A stretch of 64,000 nt of DNA, taken from positions 186,001-250,000 of the forward strand of contig NZ_BAJR01000001.1 in assembly GCF_000613805.1 (NCBI RefSeq), read 5' to 3'. Both the position numbers and the translations under genes were made by a program. Below the pieces are notes generated by a model, which saw only the letters and a list, made by a program, of their open reading frames with translations, was not told where the DNA came from and did not search any database. The DNA comes from Phocaeicola paurosaccharolyticus JCM 15092 (lineage in GTDB: Bacteria; Bacteroidota; Bacteroidia; Bacteroidales; Bacteroidaceae). Of this stretch, positions 1-7,830 are shown piece after piece; position 1 is the first letter of the stretch, and each line of letters starts with the position of its first letter.

Positions 1-11
1 TGCATCAATCT

Positions 12-638
12 TTAAATAGTTAGATCTTGCTCCTCTTTAATTTTCACACTTACTGCAAAAATCTCGGTTAAAAGGACAAAAATTGCCATGTATGTCCAAC
101 TGAATTCATATGTAGATATACCTGTTATGTTGTATCCGGGAATAATAACCTGATTTAATGCATCTCTCTCTATCATCAACTGTTGTACGAAGATTGTTAA
201 ATTCCATATTATAGAAGAGTAACATGAAAACCTTATATGCCATACGTTTTTCTTTGTAAAGACATCTCGCTTTGATATTGAGATAAATGCTCGAATAAGA
301 AGATAAAATCCATATATGGAAGCCAATAATGATATAACCACGGGAACATTAATCAGATCTGATGCTAATGATGGCTTTATATATGTTCTAACTTGTGATA
401 TTGTGTTTGTAACGTTTCTGTTATAACTATCAATATAAGCATCTTTATTTTTTATATCCTTTGGGGTTATATTGACTTTAACCATATAGCTTGGTCTATC
501 TTTTTTCTCCATTTCCGTCCTTTGCATGCCATCTTTCAGTCCCTCTTCAAAATCACTGAAAGCACTTTGGAAGGAGAATACAAATTCGAGAATGAATGCC
601 AATATTGCAAGAATACCTAAGAATCTGATTTGTTTCAT
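12..638 (-). CDS. DUF2975 family membrane protein
   Basis: This is a 208-aa membrane protein of unknown biochemical role. It has an N-terminal hydrophobic segment at about residues 5-25, a polar extracytoplasmic-looking loop, and three further hydrophobic segments (about 98-118, 140-155, 178-198). The C-terminus ends KIKEEQDLTI; an EEQDLTI-like tail is characteristic of DUF2975. DUF2975 genes are usually followed by a small HTH regulator of the YozG/XRE type. Here an ATG on the minus strand (window bases 3-5) follows the stop codon by only six bases, so such a gene may begin at the window edge. The gene lies 45 bases downstream of a 41-aa lipoprotein gene and probably shares its promoter. The family call is firm; the function is unknown. 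Confidence 0.75.
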   Translation of the reverse strand: MKQIRFLGILAILAFILEFVFSFQSAFSDFEEGLKDGMQRTEMEKKDRPSYMVKVNITPKDIKNKDAYIDSYNRNVTNTISQVRTYIKPSLASDLINVPVVISLLASIYGFYLLIRAFISISKRDVFTKKNVWHIRFSCYSSIIWNLTIFVQQLMIERDALNQVIIPGYNITGISTYEFSWTYMAIFVLLTEIFAVSVKIKEEQDLTI

Positions 639-683
639 GTTTGTATCAGTAAGTTGATTGCATAGTGTAGTTATAGGATTCCA

Positions 684-809
684 TTATAATGGTCTTTCTA
701 TTACTACTTTATTGCTATTTACATTACTGGCATTTGCTGTCTTTGAACATGCTATCATAACTATAGTTATAAGAGCTGTTACAATTGGGATAAAGATTAC
801 TGCTTTCAT
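684..809 (-). CDS. small predicted lipoprotein (41 aa)
   Basis: A short open frame, MKAVIFIPIV then a hydrophobic stretch, reaches a lipobox-like MIAC with Cys at residue 21, followed by a 20-residue polar tail ending IERPL. That is a complete lipoprotein signal peptide plus a very short mature peptide. It sits between a good Bacteroidetes -7 element (876-883) and the DUF2975 gene, in the same orientation, with nothing else in the gap. I recognise no family. The gene is short, so support is the signal-peptide grammar, the placement behind a promoter, and the tight linkage to DUF2975. It could be translated as a small envelope peptide or simply be leader sequence. Confidence 0.5.
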   Translation of the reverse strand: MKAVIFIPIVTALITIVMIACSKTANASNVNSNKVVIERPL

Positions 810-857
810 AATAATTAATTAGTTTTTGTTTTACTTTTTAGTCTTCTTAATAAAAAT

Positions 858-883
858 ATATCGTTTATCGATATGCAAATGTA
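858..883 (-). promoter_or_regulatory. promoter with overlapping operator-like inverted repeat
   Basis: On the minus strand TACATTTG (876-883) matches the Bacteroidetes -7 element TAnnTTTG. The expected start site falls about seven bases downstream, inside a perfect inverted repeat ATATCG-ATAAA-CGATAT (858-874). An operator over the start site suggests repression, possibly by the HTH protein expected after DUF2975. The same TATCG-N5-CGATA core recurs in the hairpin at 909-953. Confidence 0.5.
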
Positions 884-908
884 AAGCTATTTTTAATATG
901 AAAAATAA

Positions 909-953
909 AAAGCATAAAATATTTATCGTTTTTCGATAAATATTTTATGCTTT
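909..953 (-). terminator. 20-bp perfect hairpin after the CPBP gene
   Basis: Two perfectly complementary 20-base arms (909-928 and 934-953) flank a five-base loop. Read on the minus strand, the hairpin lies about 60 bases past the CPBP stop codon and is followed by TTTTATTTTT, so it can serve as an intrinsic terminator, although the stem is AT-rich. Its apex, TTATCG-AAAAA-CGATAA, has the same core as the operator-like site at 858-874, so a protein-binding role is also possible. Confidence 0.55.
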
Positions 954-1015
954 AGCCGTTTTTAAGAGTAATATATAGCTTTTGAAAACAGTTTATTAGG
1001 GGATATAATATATAC

Positions 1016-1801
1016 TTAATCTGTTATTGCCTTATTAGAAAATCTATTCATGAATATTTTCATAAGGAAAATAAATGCAATAAATGATATCAAAGACAAG
1101 CATGCCATGGTGTTAAATCCAAGCAAGTCTGTGAGTTTATCATATTCAGGGAATAGAAACATAATAATAACAGAAATGGTATTATTTATGAAATGCAGTA
1201 TTATTACAGCTGTAAGGCTTCTAGTACGGAAGTAAATGTCGCCAAGTATAAGTCCGAATAAGAAAGCGAATAGCATCTGTGCCGGGTTAAGGTGAACTAT
1301 TCCGAATAATAGAGCTGATACGAATATAGCATGTCTAGGATTTTTCCATTTATTGAGAAGATGCCTTTCTATTGCTCCTCGGAATAACATCTCTTCAAAT
1401 ATAGGTGCTATTATCGACATGGTGATTACGCCAACAATATCCTCTTGCATCATCGAGAATGTCGATTTGAACCAATCGGGGAGATCCATAATATCGCTAA
1501 TGAAGTTCAGCCAGATCATAGCAGTAATTCCTATAGCAGAATATAACAGAATGTTTGTAGGCTTCCCCGGATTAATAGCCTCTTTGTCGATTATCAGATA
1601 CTTATTTCTAAGCAAAATCCATACCATGAAAGCTATCGAAGCTATGTTGGCTGCCAATGACAAACTAAATGGTAGACCCCATTCAACCAGTAAAGTTCCG
1701 GATTTAATATAATGCCAACCGGCATATCCAGCTAAAGCAAGACTGGTAGCACACAGCTGTGATGCAAAATAATATAATAGCAGTTTAATTACTCTTGCCA
1801 T
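1016..1801 (-). CDS. CPBP family intramembrane protease
   Basis: This is a 261-aa polytopic membrane protein of the CPBP (CAAX protease and bacteriocin-processing, Rce1-like) family. The diagnostic motifs are present in order: EEMLFRG with the glutamate pair at 136-137, FGIVHL with His170, and HFINN with His203 and Asn207. Together these form the membrane-embedded active site of the family. The substrate cannot be told from sequence. The gene ends the ribF-CPBP pair (four bases between them) and is followed by a strong hairpin. Bacterial members process peptides or regulate membrane proteins; no bacteriocin genes are nearby, so a housekeeping envelope role is more likely. Confidence 0.85.
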   Translation of the reverse strand: MARVIKLLLYYFASQLCATSLALAGYAGWHYIKSGTLLVEWGLPFSLSLAANIASIAFMVWILLRNKYLIIDKEAINPGKPTNILLYSAIGITAMIWLNFISDIMDLPDWFKSTFSMMQEDIVGVITMSIIAPIFEEMLFRGAIERHLLNKWKNPRHAIFVSALLFGIVHLNPAQMLFAFLFGLILGDIYFRTRSLTAVIILHFINNTISVIIMFLFPEYDKLTDLLGFNTMACLSLISFIAFIFLMKIFMNRFSNKAITD

Positions 1802-1804
1802 GAT

Positions 1805-2734
1805 TTATATGTTATCTTTCAATATTTGCAAAGCTTCTTCTTTATCTTTATCAATCTGTTGGATAAGTTCCTCCATAGAGTCGAACTTCTCCTCTTTACG
1901 CATGAACTCAATAAACTCAATCTCTATTATTTTGCTATAAAGATCTCCACTGAAGTTGAAGATATTAACCTCAATACTCTTGTGTTCACCATTATCTAGA
2001 GTAGGTCGTGTGCCTATATTGAGCATTCCACCTCTCTTAGTTCCGTCAGTGTAAACATATACAGCATAAACTCCTTTACCTGGAAGAATCTTATCATCAT
2101 CCAGCAATGATATATTGGCCGTAGGATATCCTAACTTTCTTCCTATTTTATAGCCGTCTATAACTTTACCACTGATAGAGTATCTGTATCCTAATAGGCT
2201 GTTTGCTTTAGCAATGTCCGAGCTTATAAGTAACTTCCTTATAGCAGAAGAACTCACAGCAAACTCTTCGTTGTCAAGTTCAGTAGCCTGAATAACCTCT
2301 ATGCCTATCTCTTTACCATATTTGCAGTACTCCTCGAAACCTTCAAGACGGTTATGCCCGAAACGATGGTCATACCCAATAATAAGGGCAGTTACCATAT
2401 ATTTCTCTTTCAGCAGTTTCATGAAGTCAAAAGCTGAAAGGCTTGCTATATCTCTGGTAAAAGGAAGTAGAATACAGTAATCAACCCCGCTCTTTTCTAT
2501 GAGTTTTATCTTCTCTTCTTTAGTTGATATAGATTGAGGTTGATATTCGTCATTTAATACTTTTCTTGGATGTACAGGAAATGTAATTATTGCACTTACA
2601 ACTCCTCTCTCTTGTGCTACTTTTTTGAGTTGTGAAATAAGGAACTGATGTCCTTTATGCACTCCATCAAAAAAACCAATCGTAGCAGCACAAGGTTCTA
2701 TACCATTTAACAATTCATCACCTATAACCTTCAT
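1805..2734 (-). CDS. ribF: bifunctional riboflavin kinase / FAD synthetase
   Basis: This 309-aa enzyme phosphorylates riboflavin to FMN and adenylates FMN to FAD in the cytoplasm. The N-terminal nucleotidyltransferase domain shows GFFDGVHKGH (residues 20-29, HxGH-type motif) and the GYDHRFGHNR segment. The C-terminal flavokinase domain shows GRKLGYPTANI and a GVYAVYV strand. The length is normal for RibF. The gene lies 10 bases downstream of the P-type ATPase and four bases upstream of the CPBP gene, so the three may be co-transcribed. No flavin riboswitch is visible upstream, as expected for a gene inside an operon. Confidence 0.95.
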   Translation of the reverse strand: MKVIGDELLNGIEPCAATIGFFDGVHKGHQFLISQLKKVAQERGVVSAIITFPVHPRKVLNDEYQPQSISTKEEKIKLIEKSGVDYCILLPFTRDIASLSAFDFMKLLKEKYMVTALIIGYDHRFGHNRLEGFEEYCKYGKEIGIEVIQATELDNEEFAVSSSAIRKLLISSDIAKANSLLGYRYSISGKVIDGYKIGRKLGYPTANISLLDDDKILPGKGVYAVYVYTDGTKRGGMLNIGTRPTLDNGEHKSIEVNIFNFSGDLYSKIIEIEFIEFMRKEEKFDSMEELIQQIDKDKEEALQILKDNI

Positions 2735-2744
2735 CTTAAGCTTT

Positions 2745-5366
2745 TTAAGCTAATTTCTCTCTTTTTCTATTTATAAATCTAATTAATTCACCTATCCAAA
2801 GAACAAGAGAAGATGATGCAATGATTGTTATCCATGAAGAGATGTTCATTGCCTCTGTTCTAAATACTTTTCCGCCGAACTCAACAATAATGATTTGTCC
2901 AACAAGAATAATGGCTGCAACAAGAAGCATACCGGCTGCATGACGTCCATCTTTAAATACAGAGTGGTTAGTCCCAAATACGCTGGCATTGAACATATTC
3001 CAGAACTGAAGCATCACAAATAGTGTAAAGAACTGCGTAAGTGCCATAGGTAATGCATCAGTTGGCATATTATTCATATATATAATGAAGCCCATTAATA
3101 ATGCTAAGAAAGCAACTCCTACACCAACTATATTCTTTAGCATTGAAGGTGTAATAATGAAATCGGAAGCTTTTCTTGGTTTCTCTTTCATAACATCCAT
3201 GCTAGGTGGAATAGATGCAAGTGCCATTGCTGCAAATGTGTCCATTATTAGGTTCACCCATAACATCTGAGTCACGGTTAGTGGTAGCTCAGTTCCAAAG
3301 ATAGCTCCAAGTAGTACACTACTTAATGCAACGAGGTTGATGGTTAGCTGGAACACAATAAATCTCTGGATATTCTTATATAGTGAACGTCCCCACATCA
3401 CGGCAGTAGCGATACTATTGAAAGAGTCGTCGAGAAGTGTTATATCACTTGCCTCTTTTGCAACAGAAGTACCAGTTCCCATTGATAGCCCAACCTGAGC
3501 ATGATTAAGAGCAGGGGCATCATTTGTACCATCACCTGTAACGGCAACAACAGCACCTCTCTTCTGAAGAAGTTGTACCAACCTCTGTTTATCCATAGGA
3601 CGTGCGCGGCTCATCACCTTTATATCCAAAACACTGTCTAATGCTTCTTCATCAGATAGAGCTGCGAAATCAACCCCAGTAATACGGTTACGCTCTGTGT
3701 CGCTATCTGTCCAAAGACCTATCTGCCTTGCTATTTCAGTAGCTGTGGCTGGAGTATCGCCTGTTACAATCTTAATCTTTATTCCCGCTGATTGACATCT
3801 ATCAACAGCTTGAGGTACATCTTCTCTGATAGGGTCACTTATAGCAAAAATACCTATTAAATTAAGATCGCCATCATTTACGATATCTTCGCATTTCTCT
3901 TTAGCGTTATCTGTCACTACCTTGTAAGCAAGGGCTAGAGTACGCATTGCTTTATTCTGATATGCAAGAAGTTTTGCATTATATTGGTCAATTTCCTCTT
4001 TTGATAGGTTGCATTTGCTCATTACAATCTCAGGAGCACCCTTCATGTATATCACTCTATCTTTAAGGGTAGGAGAGTTTACCAAAGTTGCCATATATTT
4101 CCTCTCGGTTGAGAAGGTGAGTTGGTCTATAACCTTCACGCTCTCTCTAATAGGCAGGTAGTTGACACCTTTTCCGTTTAACCATAGTAGAAGAGCAATC
4201 TCTGTTGGATTACCCACTCCGTAAGGTTTTTCACTTTCATCTTTAATCTCAAGGAATGCGGTACTGTTTACACTGATTGCCTCAGGAAGCATCTCTTCTT
4301 TCTCCTTCTTTATGTCAGCCTCGTATACCTGCATAAGGTTCTGAGTAAGTGTTCCTGTCTTATCTGTACAGATAACTGTTATAGCCCCCATGGTCTCACA
4401 AGCATGCATTTTGCGTACAAGATTGTTTGTTTTCAACATGCGGCGCATGTTCAGTGCAAGACTTAATGTAACACTCATAGGTAATCCTTCTGGAACAGCC
4501 ACAACTATAAGTGTTACGGCCATCATAAAGTATTTCAACACAATCTGTGTTACTATAAGCCAGTCTGTAGTGCTGTTTTCAGCAAAGTAGTGATATAAAT
4601 CTTTTCCGGTAAAGAGAATGAATGTCAATGCGGCAATAGTGAATCCTACCTTACCAATGAGGTTAGCCAACTTCTTCAACTGTTTGTTAAGTGGGGTCTC
4701 TTCCTCACTTATCTCAGTTGCCTGACGAGCTACTTTTCCTATCTCAGTCTTATCTCCAATGCTCTCCACTCTCATTACACCATGACCATCAGTTATTGTA
4801 GTGCCTCGCATTACTGAGTTGCTAGAGTATGTGGCCTCCTCATCGAATAGCTCTTCATTGATAGTCTTATTAACCATAAGTTCACCCGTAAGTGTTGACT
4901 CGTTTACCTGTAATGATACTGCATCTATCAGTATGCCGTCTGCTGGGATCTCTTCACCTGTGTTTAGTACAACTATATCACCGACTACCACATCTTTACG
5001 TGGAATTTCATGTATACTTTCATCTCTGATTACTGTAACAGGAGTTTCTTCTCCAAGTGCATTAAGCAGATCAAACTTTTTGTTTGCATCATACTCGAAG
5101 TAAAAACCTATACCTGTTGCCAAAAATATTGCGAAGAAAATACCTATGGTCTCGGCATATTCCTGCTCAATTACTGATATTACAAGCGAAAAGAGGGCTG
5201 CAACAAGTAAAACCTGAATAACTGGGTCTCTGAATTTTTCAAGATATAACAGCCACATTGATGGACGCTTAGGAGGAGTAAGGACATTGTATCCATACTT
5301 TTCTCTGCTTCTTATTACTTCTTCATTGTTCAATCCTTTGATAGTAGAATCTTGCTCTGTTTTCAT
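2745..5366 (-). CDS. calcium-type P-type ATPase (P2 class)
   Basis: This 873-aa cation pump most resembles PMCA/SERCA-like calcium ATPases. In order it shows an N-terminal cation-ATPase domain, the actuator motif TGE (160-162), the M4 ion-binding motif PEGLP (292-296), the phosphorylation site DKTGT with Asp335, an HAD hinge TGDGTNDAPAL, and a C-terminal membrane domain. PEGLP with the VNLIMD segment in M6 favours calcium over heavy metals, though sodium or manganese cannot be excluded. It is the first gene of a likely ATPase-ribF-CPBP transcript. About 295 gene-free bases separate it from the divergent tRNA. Confidence 0.9.
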   Translation of the reverse strand: MKTEQDSTIKGLNNEEVIRSREKYGYNVLTPPKRPSMWLLYLEKFRDPVIQVLLVAALFSLVISVIEQEYAETIGIFFAIFLATGIGFYFEYDANKKFDLLNALGEETPVTVIRDESIHEIPRKDVVVGDIVVLNTGEEIPADGILIDAVSLQVNESTLTGELMVNKTINEELFDEEATYSSNSVMRGTTITDGHGVMRVESIGDKTEIGKVARQATEISEEETPLNKQLKKLANLIGKVGFTIAALTFILFTGKDLYHYFAENSTTDWLIVTQIVLKYFMMAVTLIVVAVPEGLPMSVTLSLALNMRRMLKTNNLVRKMHACETMGAITVICTDKTGTLTQNLMQVYEADIKKEKEEMLPEAISVNSTAFLEIKDESEKPYGVGNPTEIALLLWLNGKGVNYLPIRESVKVIDQLTFSTERKYMATLVNSPTLKDRVIYMKGAPEIVMSKCNLSKEEIDQYNAKLLAYQNKAMRTLALAYKVVTDNAKEKCEDIVNDGDLNLIGIFAISDPIREDVPQAVDRCQSAGIKIKIVTGDTPATATEIARQIGLWTDSDTERNRITGVDFAALSDEEALDSVLDIKVMSRARPMDKQRLVQLLQKRGAVVAVTGDGTNDAPALNHAQVGLSMGTGTSVAKEASDITLLDDSFNSIATAVMWGRSLYKNIQRFIVFQLTINLVALSSVLLGAIFGTELPLTVTQMLWVNLIMDTFAAMALASIPPSMDVMKEKPRKASDFIITPSMLKNIVGVGVAFLALLMGFIIYMNNMPTDALPMALTQFFTLFVMLQFWNMFNASVFGTNHSVFKDGRHAAGMLLVAAIILVGQIIIVEFGGKVFRTEAMNISSWITIIASSSLVLWIGELIRFINRKREKLA

Positions 5367-5599
5367 ACTTATTTATTTGTAATATATAATCAATGCAAAA
5401 ATAGTATATTAAAATCAGTAAAATCTCATTTTTAGTTCTTTTATGTAATTATTTGGGTGAAAACAGAGCAATGTGGCAATTCATTATTCATCAATTTATA
5501 TCTTTGAAATAGATATATTTAGTACATAAAAGCCTATATAGAGCAATTCAGTTTATTAATTTTTTCAGCTATAAAAAGGAAAAAAAATGGATTGAGCTA

Positions 5600-5630
5600 T
5601 TGCAGAATTCGAAGTTATCTATTACCTTTG
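5600..5630 (+). promoter_or_regulatory. promoter of tRNA-Met
   Basis: TTG (5600-5602) and TACCTTTG (5623-5630), 20 bases apart, match the Bacteroidetes -33/-7 promoter. The mature tRNA starts 30 bases later. The rest of 5367-5599 is AT-rich and shows no gene or clear structure. Confidence 0.75.
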
Positions 5631-5660
5631 CACCGCTAAGAGAAAGAGAAACTCTTTTTC

Positions 5661-5734
5661 GGACTTGTAGCTCAGTTGGTTAGAGCAACAGACTCATAAT
5701 CTGGAGGTCCCTGGTTCAAGCCCAGGCTGGTCCA
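5661..5734 (+). tRNA. tRNA with CAT anticodon (elongator Met; Ile2 possible)
   Basis: The 74-base sequence folds as a cloverleaf. The acceptor pairs GGACTTG with CTGGTCC (one T-T mismatch and one G-U). The D arm has AGTTGGTTAGA, the anticodon loop is CTCATAA, and the T arm is CCTGG-TTCAAGC-CCAGG. The 3' CCA is not encoded past the discriminator A. The first pair is G-C and the three-GC anticodon stem of initiator tRNA is missing, so this is not tRNA-fMet. A CAT anticodon can also be the lysidine-modified Ile tRNA; the body looks more like elongator Met. Confidence 0.9.
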
Positions 5735-5957
5735 CAAAGAATAAATGCTAATTGCAATATAATAACGCAGTTAGCGTTTTTCTTTTTATACTGCTATGTG
5801 TACAGTGGTTCAAGAATTTGGGGTCAGCGGATATTTTAGGTTGTTTTGGTATTGACCTGTTAAATCTCAAATGTTACGAAGTGAGCCGCTAAAATTCAAA
5901 AGCATTGAGTCTAGATGAAATAACAATCTGGTTCATCGGTTAGTGTAATAAAATCTG

Positions 5958-6045
5958 TCGTGATCGGTTTATGAATCGATCATGATCAGTTGACCAATGA
6001 ATCATGATCGGTTGAACAGTTTATCGTGATTCATTTAAGAATCAT
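5958..6045. repeat. degenerate 22-bp tandem repeat, four units
   Basis: Units start at 5958, 5980, 6002 and 6024, an exact 22-base period. Each unit begins TCRTGAT and the first three continue CRGTT; the second half is more variable, often ending in AATGAA-like sequence. The second unit begins inside a GATCATGATC palindrome. The period is not a multiple of three, and no frame stays open through it, so the repeat is non-coding. There are no spacers, so it is not a CRISPR array. Confidence 0.75.
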
Positions 6046-6147
6046 TAAAATTGAGCTTTAAAATTTAGAGAATTGTAATTAAAGAGCTCTTTATATTATA
6101 AAAGTCAAAAAAATATATGCTGTAACTGTTTATTGAAAACTAAAATG

Positions 6148-6155
6148 TAATTTTG
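6148..6155 (+). promoter_or_regulatory. -7 element upstream of the M28 peptidase gene
   Basis: TAATTTTG matches TAnnTTTG and lies 22 bases before the ATG at 6178. A clear -33 element is not obvious. Confidence 0.45.
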
Positions 6156-6177
6156 CTATTCAAATTCAATAAGCATT

Positions 6178-7179
6178 ATGAATAAAATAGATAAAATTAT
6201 TGCTTTGCCTATGTTGATGCTTACTCTTTTCGGAGTAATATCTTGTGGAAGCAGCAAAGGCAAAGAGGCCCAGAATGAAGAAAAGGCTATGTTAATTAAA
6301 GCTCCGGAGTTCAATGCCGACAGTGCATACCAATATATAAAAGAACAGGCCGATTTCGGTCCACGTGTGCCAAATACTGAGGCTCATAGAAAGTGTGGGG
6401 ACTATATTGCCTCTCAACTTGAGAAGTTTGGAGCAAAAGTCTATAATCAGAATGCAGATCTGATTGCATACGACGGAACAATACTCAAATCAAGAAATAT
6501 AATCGGAGCATATAAACCTGAAAGCAAAAAAAGAGTGCTTATTGCTGCTCATTGGGATAGTCGTCCCTATGCAGATAATGACCCAGATGAAAAAAATCAT
6601 AGAAAAGCTATTTTAGGTGTTGACGATGGTGCTAGTGGAGTAGGGGTCATCTTGGAAATTGCCAGACAAATCTCAATCAAAGAACCGGAAATAGGAATAG
6701 ATCTGATTATGTTTGATTCCGAGGACTATGGAACTCCTCAGTTCTATAAGGGTCCATATAAGGAAGATTCATGGTGCCTAGGTTCACAATATTGGGGACG
6801 AGGACAGCATGTAGAAGGATACAATGCAAGATATGGCATACTTCTTGATATGGTAGGAGGCAAGGATGCGACTTTCTATTACGAAACTTACTCTGCAAGT
6901 ACAGCAAATAGTGCTATGAAAAAAATATGGGACATGGCTCATCAAGCCGGTTTCGGAGCATACTTTATAAAGGAGAGTGGACAAGAGGTCACTGACGATC
7001 ATGTATATGTAAATAAGTATGCAAGTATACCTTGTGTAGATATTATCAACTATGATAAGGGAAATGGAAGTTTTGTTAATACATGGCATACTGTTAATGA
7101 CACCATGGAGAATATTGATAAGAATACATTGAAAGCAGTAGGTCAGACTGTTATGGAGGTAATATATAATGAAAAGTAA
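6178..7179 (+). CDS. M28 family peptidase / glutaminyl cyclase-like lipoprotein
   Basis: This 333-aa protein has a lipoprotein signal peptide with lipobox VISC (Cys23). It then carries a zinc-dependent M28 fold: AAHWDSRP (His125, Asp127), GVDDGASG (Asp149), the DSEDYG pair (Glu182, Asp183), Asp224 and a late TWHT (His304). The layout resembles Bacteroidetes glutaminyl-peptide cyclotransferases (QC), which cyclise N-terminal Gln exposed after signal-peptide cleavage, as well as M28 aminopeptidases. The QC reading fits a periplasm-facing lipoprotein, but sequence alone does not settle it. The sufE frame overlaps or directly follows its end, so the two are probably co-transcribed. Confidence 0.85.
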   Translation: MNKIDKIIALPMLMLTLFGVISCGSSKGKEAQNEEKAMLIKAPEFNADSAYQYIKEQADFGPRVPNTEAHRKCGDYIASQLEKFGAKVYNQNADLIAYDGTILKSRNIIGAYKPESKKRVLIAAHWDSRPYADNDPDEKNHRKAILGVDDGASGVGVILEIARQISIKEPEIGIDLIMFDSEDYGTPQFYKGPYKEDSWCLGSQYWGRGQHVEGYNARYGILLDMVGGKDATFYYETYSASTANSAMKKIWDMAHQAGFGAYFIKESGQEVTDDHVYVNKYASIPCVDIINYDKGNGSFVNTWHTVNDTMENIDKNTLKAVGQTVMEVIYNEK

Positions 7180-7618
7180 TATAGATATGAAAACGATAGA
7201 TGAACTTCAGGAAGAGGTGATTGATGAATTCAGCGACTTCGATGATTGGATGGATAAGTACCAGCTACTTATTGACTTGGGAAATGAACAGGAACCTTTG
7301 GACGCACAATATAAGAATGATCAGAATCTTATTGACGGATGCCAGAGCCGTGTATGGCTTCAGGCTGATCTTGTTGATGGAAAAATTATTTTTCAGGCTG
7401 AGAGTGATGCGTTGATAGTTAAAGGTATTGTTACTTTACTAATAAAAGTTCTTTCCGGACATACTCCACAAGAGATTCTTGATAGTGATCTTCATTTTAT
7501 TGAGAAGATAGGTCTGAAAGAGCATCTTTCTCCTACTCGTAGCAACGGTTTATTGGCTATGATAAAACAGATGAGGATGTATGCACTGGCATTCAAGACA
7601 AAACAGGAGGTAAAATAA
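7169..7618 (+). CDS. sufE: SufE family cysteine desulfurase partner
   Basis: This small protein takes sulfur from a SufS-type cysteine desulfurase and passes it to the SufBCD scaffold. LIDGCQSRVW carries the conserved acceptor cysteine (Cys58 from the first ATG). Length and the C-terminal NGLLAMIKQM segment fit the family. Two starts are possible: 7169, overlapping the M28 gene by 11 bases, or 7187 (MKTIDEL), with no overlap. The second start gives a length closer to typical SufE. Its partners sufBCDS lie about 32 kb away in this window. A strong terminator follows at 7754. Confidence 0.88.
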   Translation: MKSNIDMKTIDELQEEVIDEFSDFDDWMDKYQLLIDLGNEQEPLDAQYKNDQNLIDGCQSRVWLQADLVDGKIIFQAESDALIVKGIVTLLIKVLSGHTPQEILDSDLHFIEKIGLKEHLSPTRSNGLLAMIKQMRMYALAFKTKQEVK

Positions 7619-7753
7619 CTTACTCTATACAGAGTATAGCTATGAATTAACTAAATGGATTATCTAAAATCCAACATATTAAATAAAAAGATTAGCCTGA
7701 TATTTGATTTGACTCCAAAAAGTTGGACTGATTAATAAAGATCTCAAGAGTAT

Positions 7754-7787
7754 AGAGTTCGGTATTGTACCGGACTCTTTCCTTTTA
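7754..7787 (+). terminator. intrinsic terminator after sufE
   Basis: GAGTTCGGTA and TACCGGACTC pair (one G-U) around a TTG loop, followed by TTTCCTTTT. It lies between the convergent sufE and methyltransferase genes. Confidence 0.75.
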
Positions 7788-7830
7788 ATTTTAATTCTAT
7801 CGTTATTATAGTATTCAATTAACTAAGAGA

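Larger units (their letters stand above)
5735..6177. other. gene-free region after the tRNA
   Basis: These 443 bases hold no convincing coding frame. They contain a weak ACGC-AGTTA-GCGT hairpin followed by a T-rich run (about 5764-5787) that may end tRNA transcription, the four-copy 22-bp tandem repeat at 5958-6045, and the -7 element of the M28 gene at 6148. I see no integrase, tRNA 3'-end duplication or transposase remnant that would mark an integration site. Confidence 0.6.

Noticed and set aside
5958-6045. CRISPR array
   Set aside because: The units are directly adjacent with no spacers, vary between copies, and no cas gene is present.
5661-6177. tRNA-linked integrated element
   Set aside because: There is no integrase, no duplication of the tRNA 3' end and no foreign-looking gene beside the tRNA.
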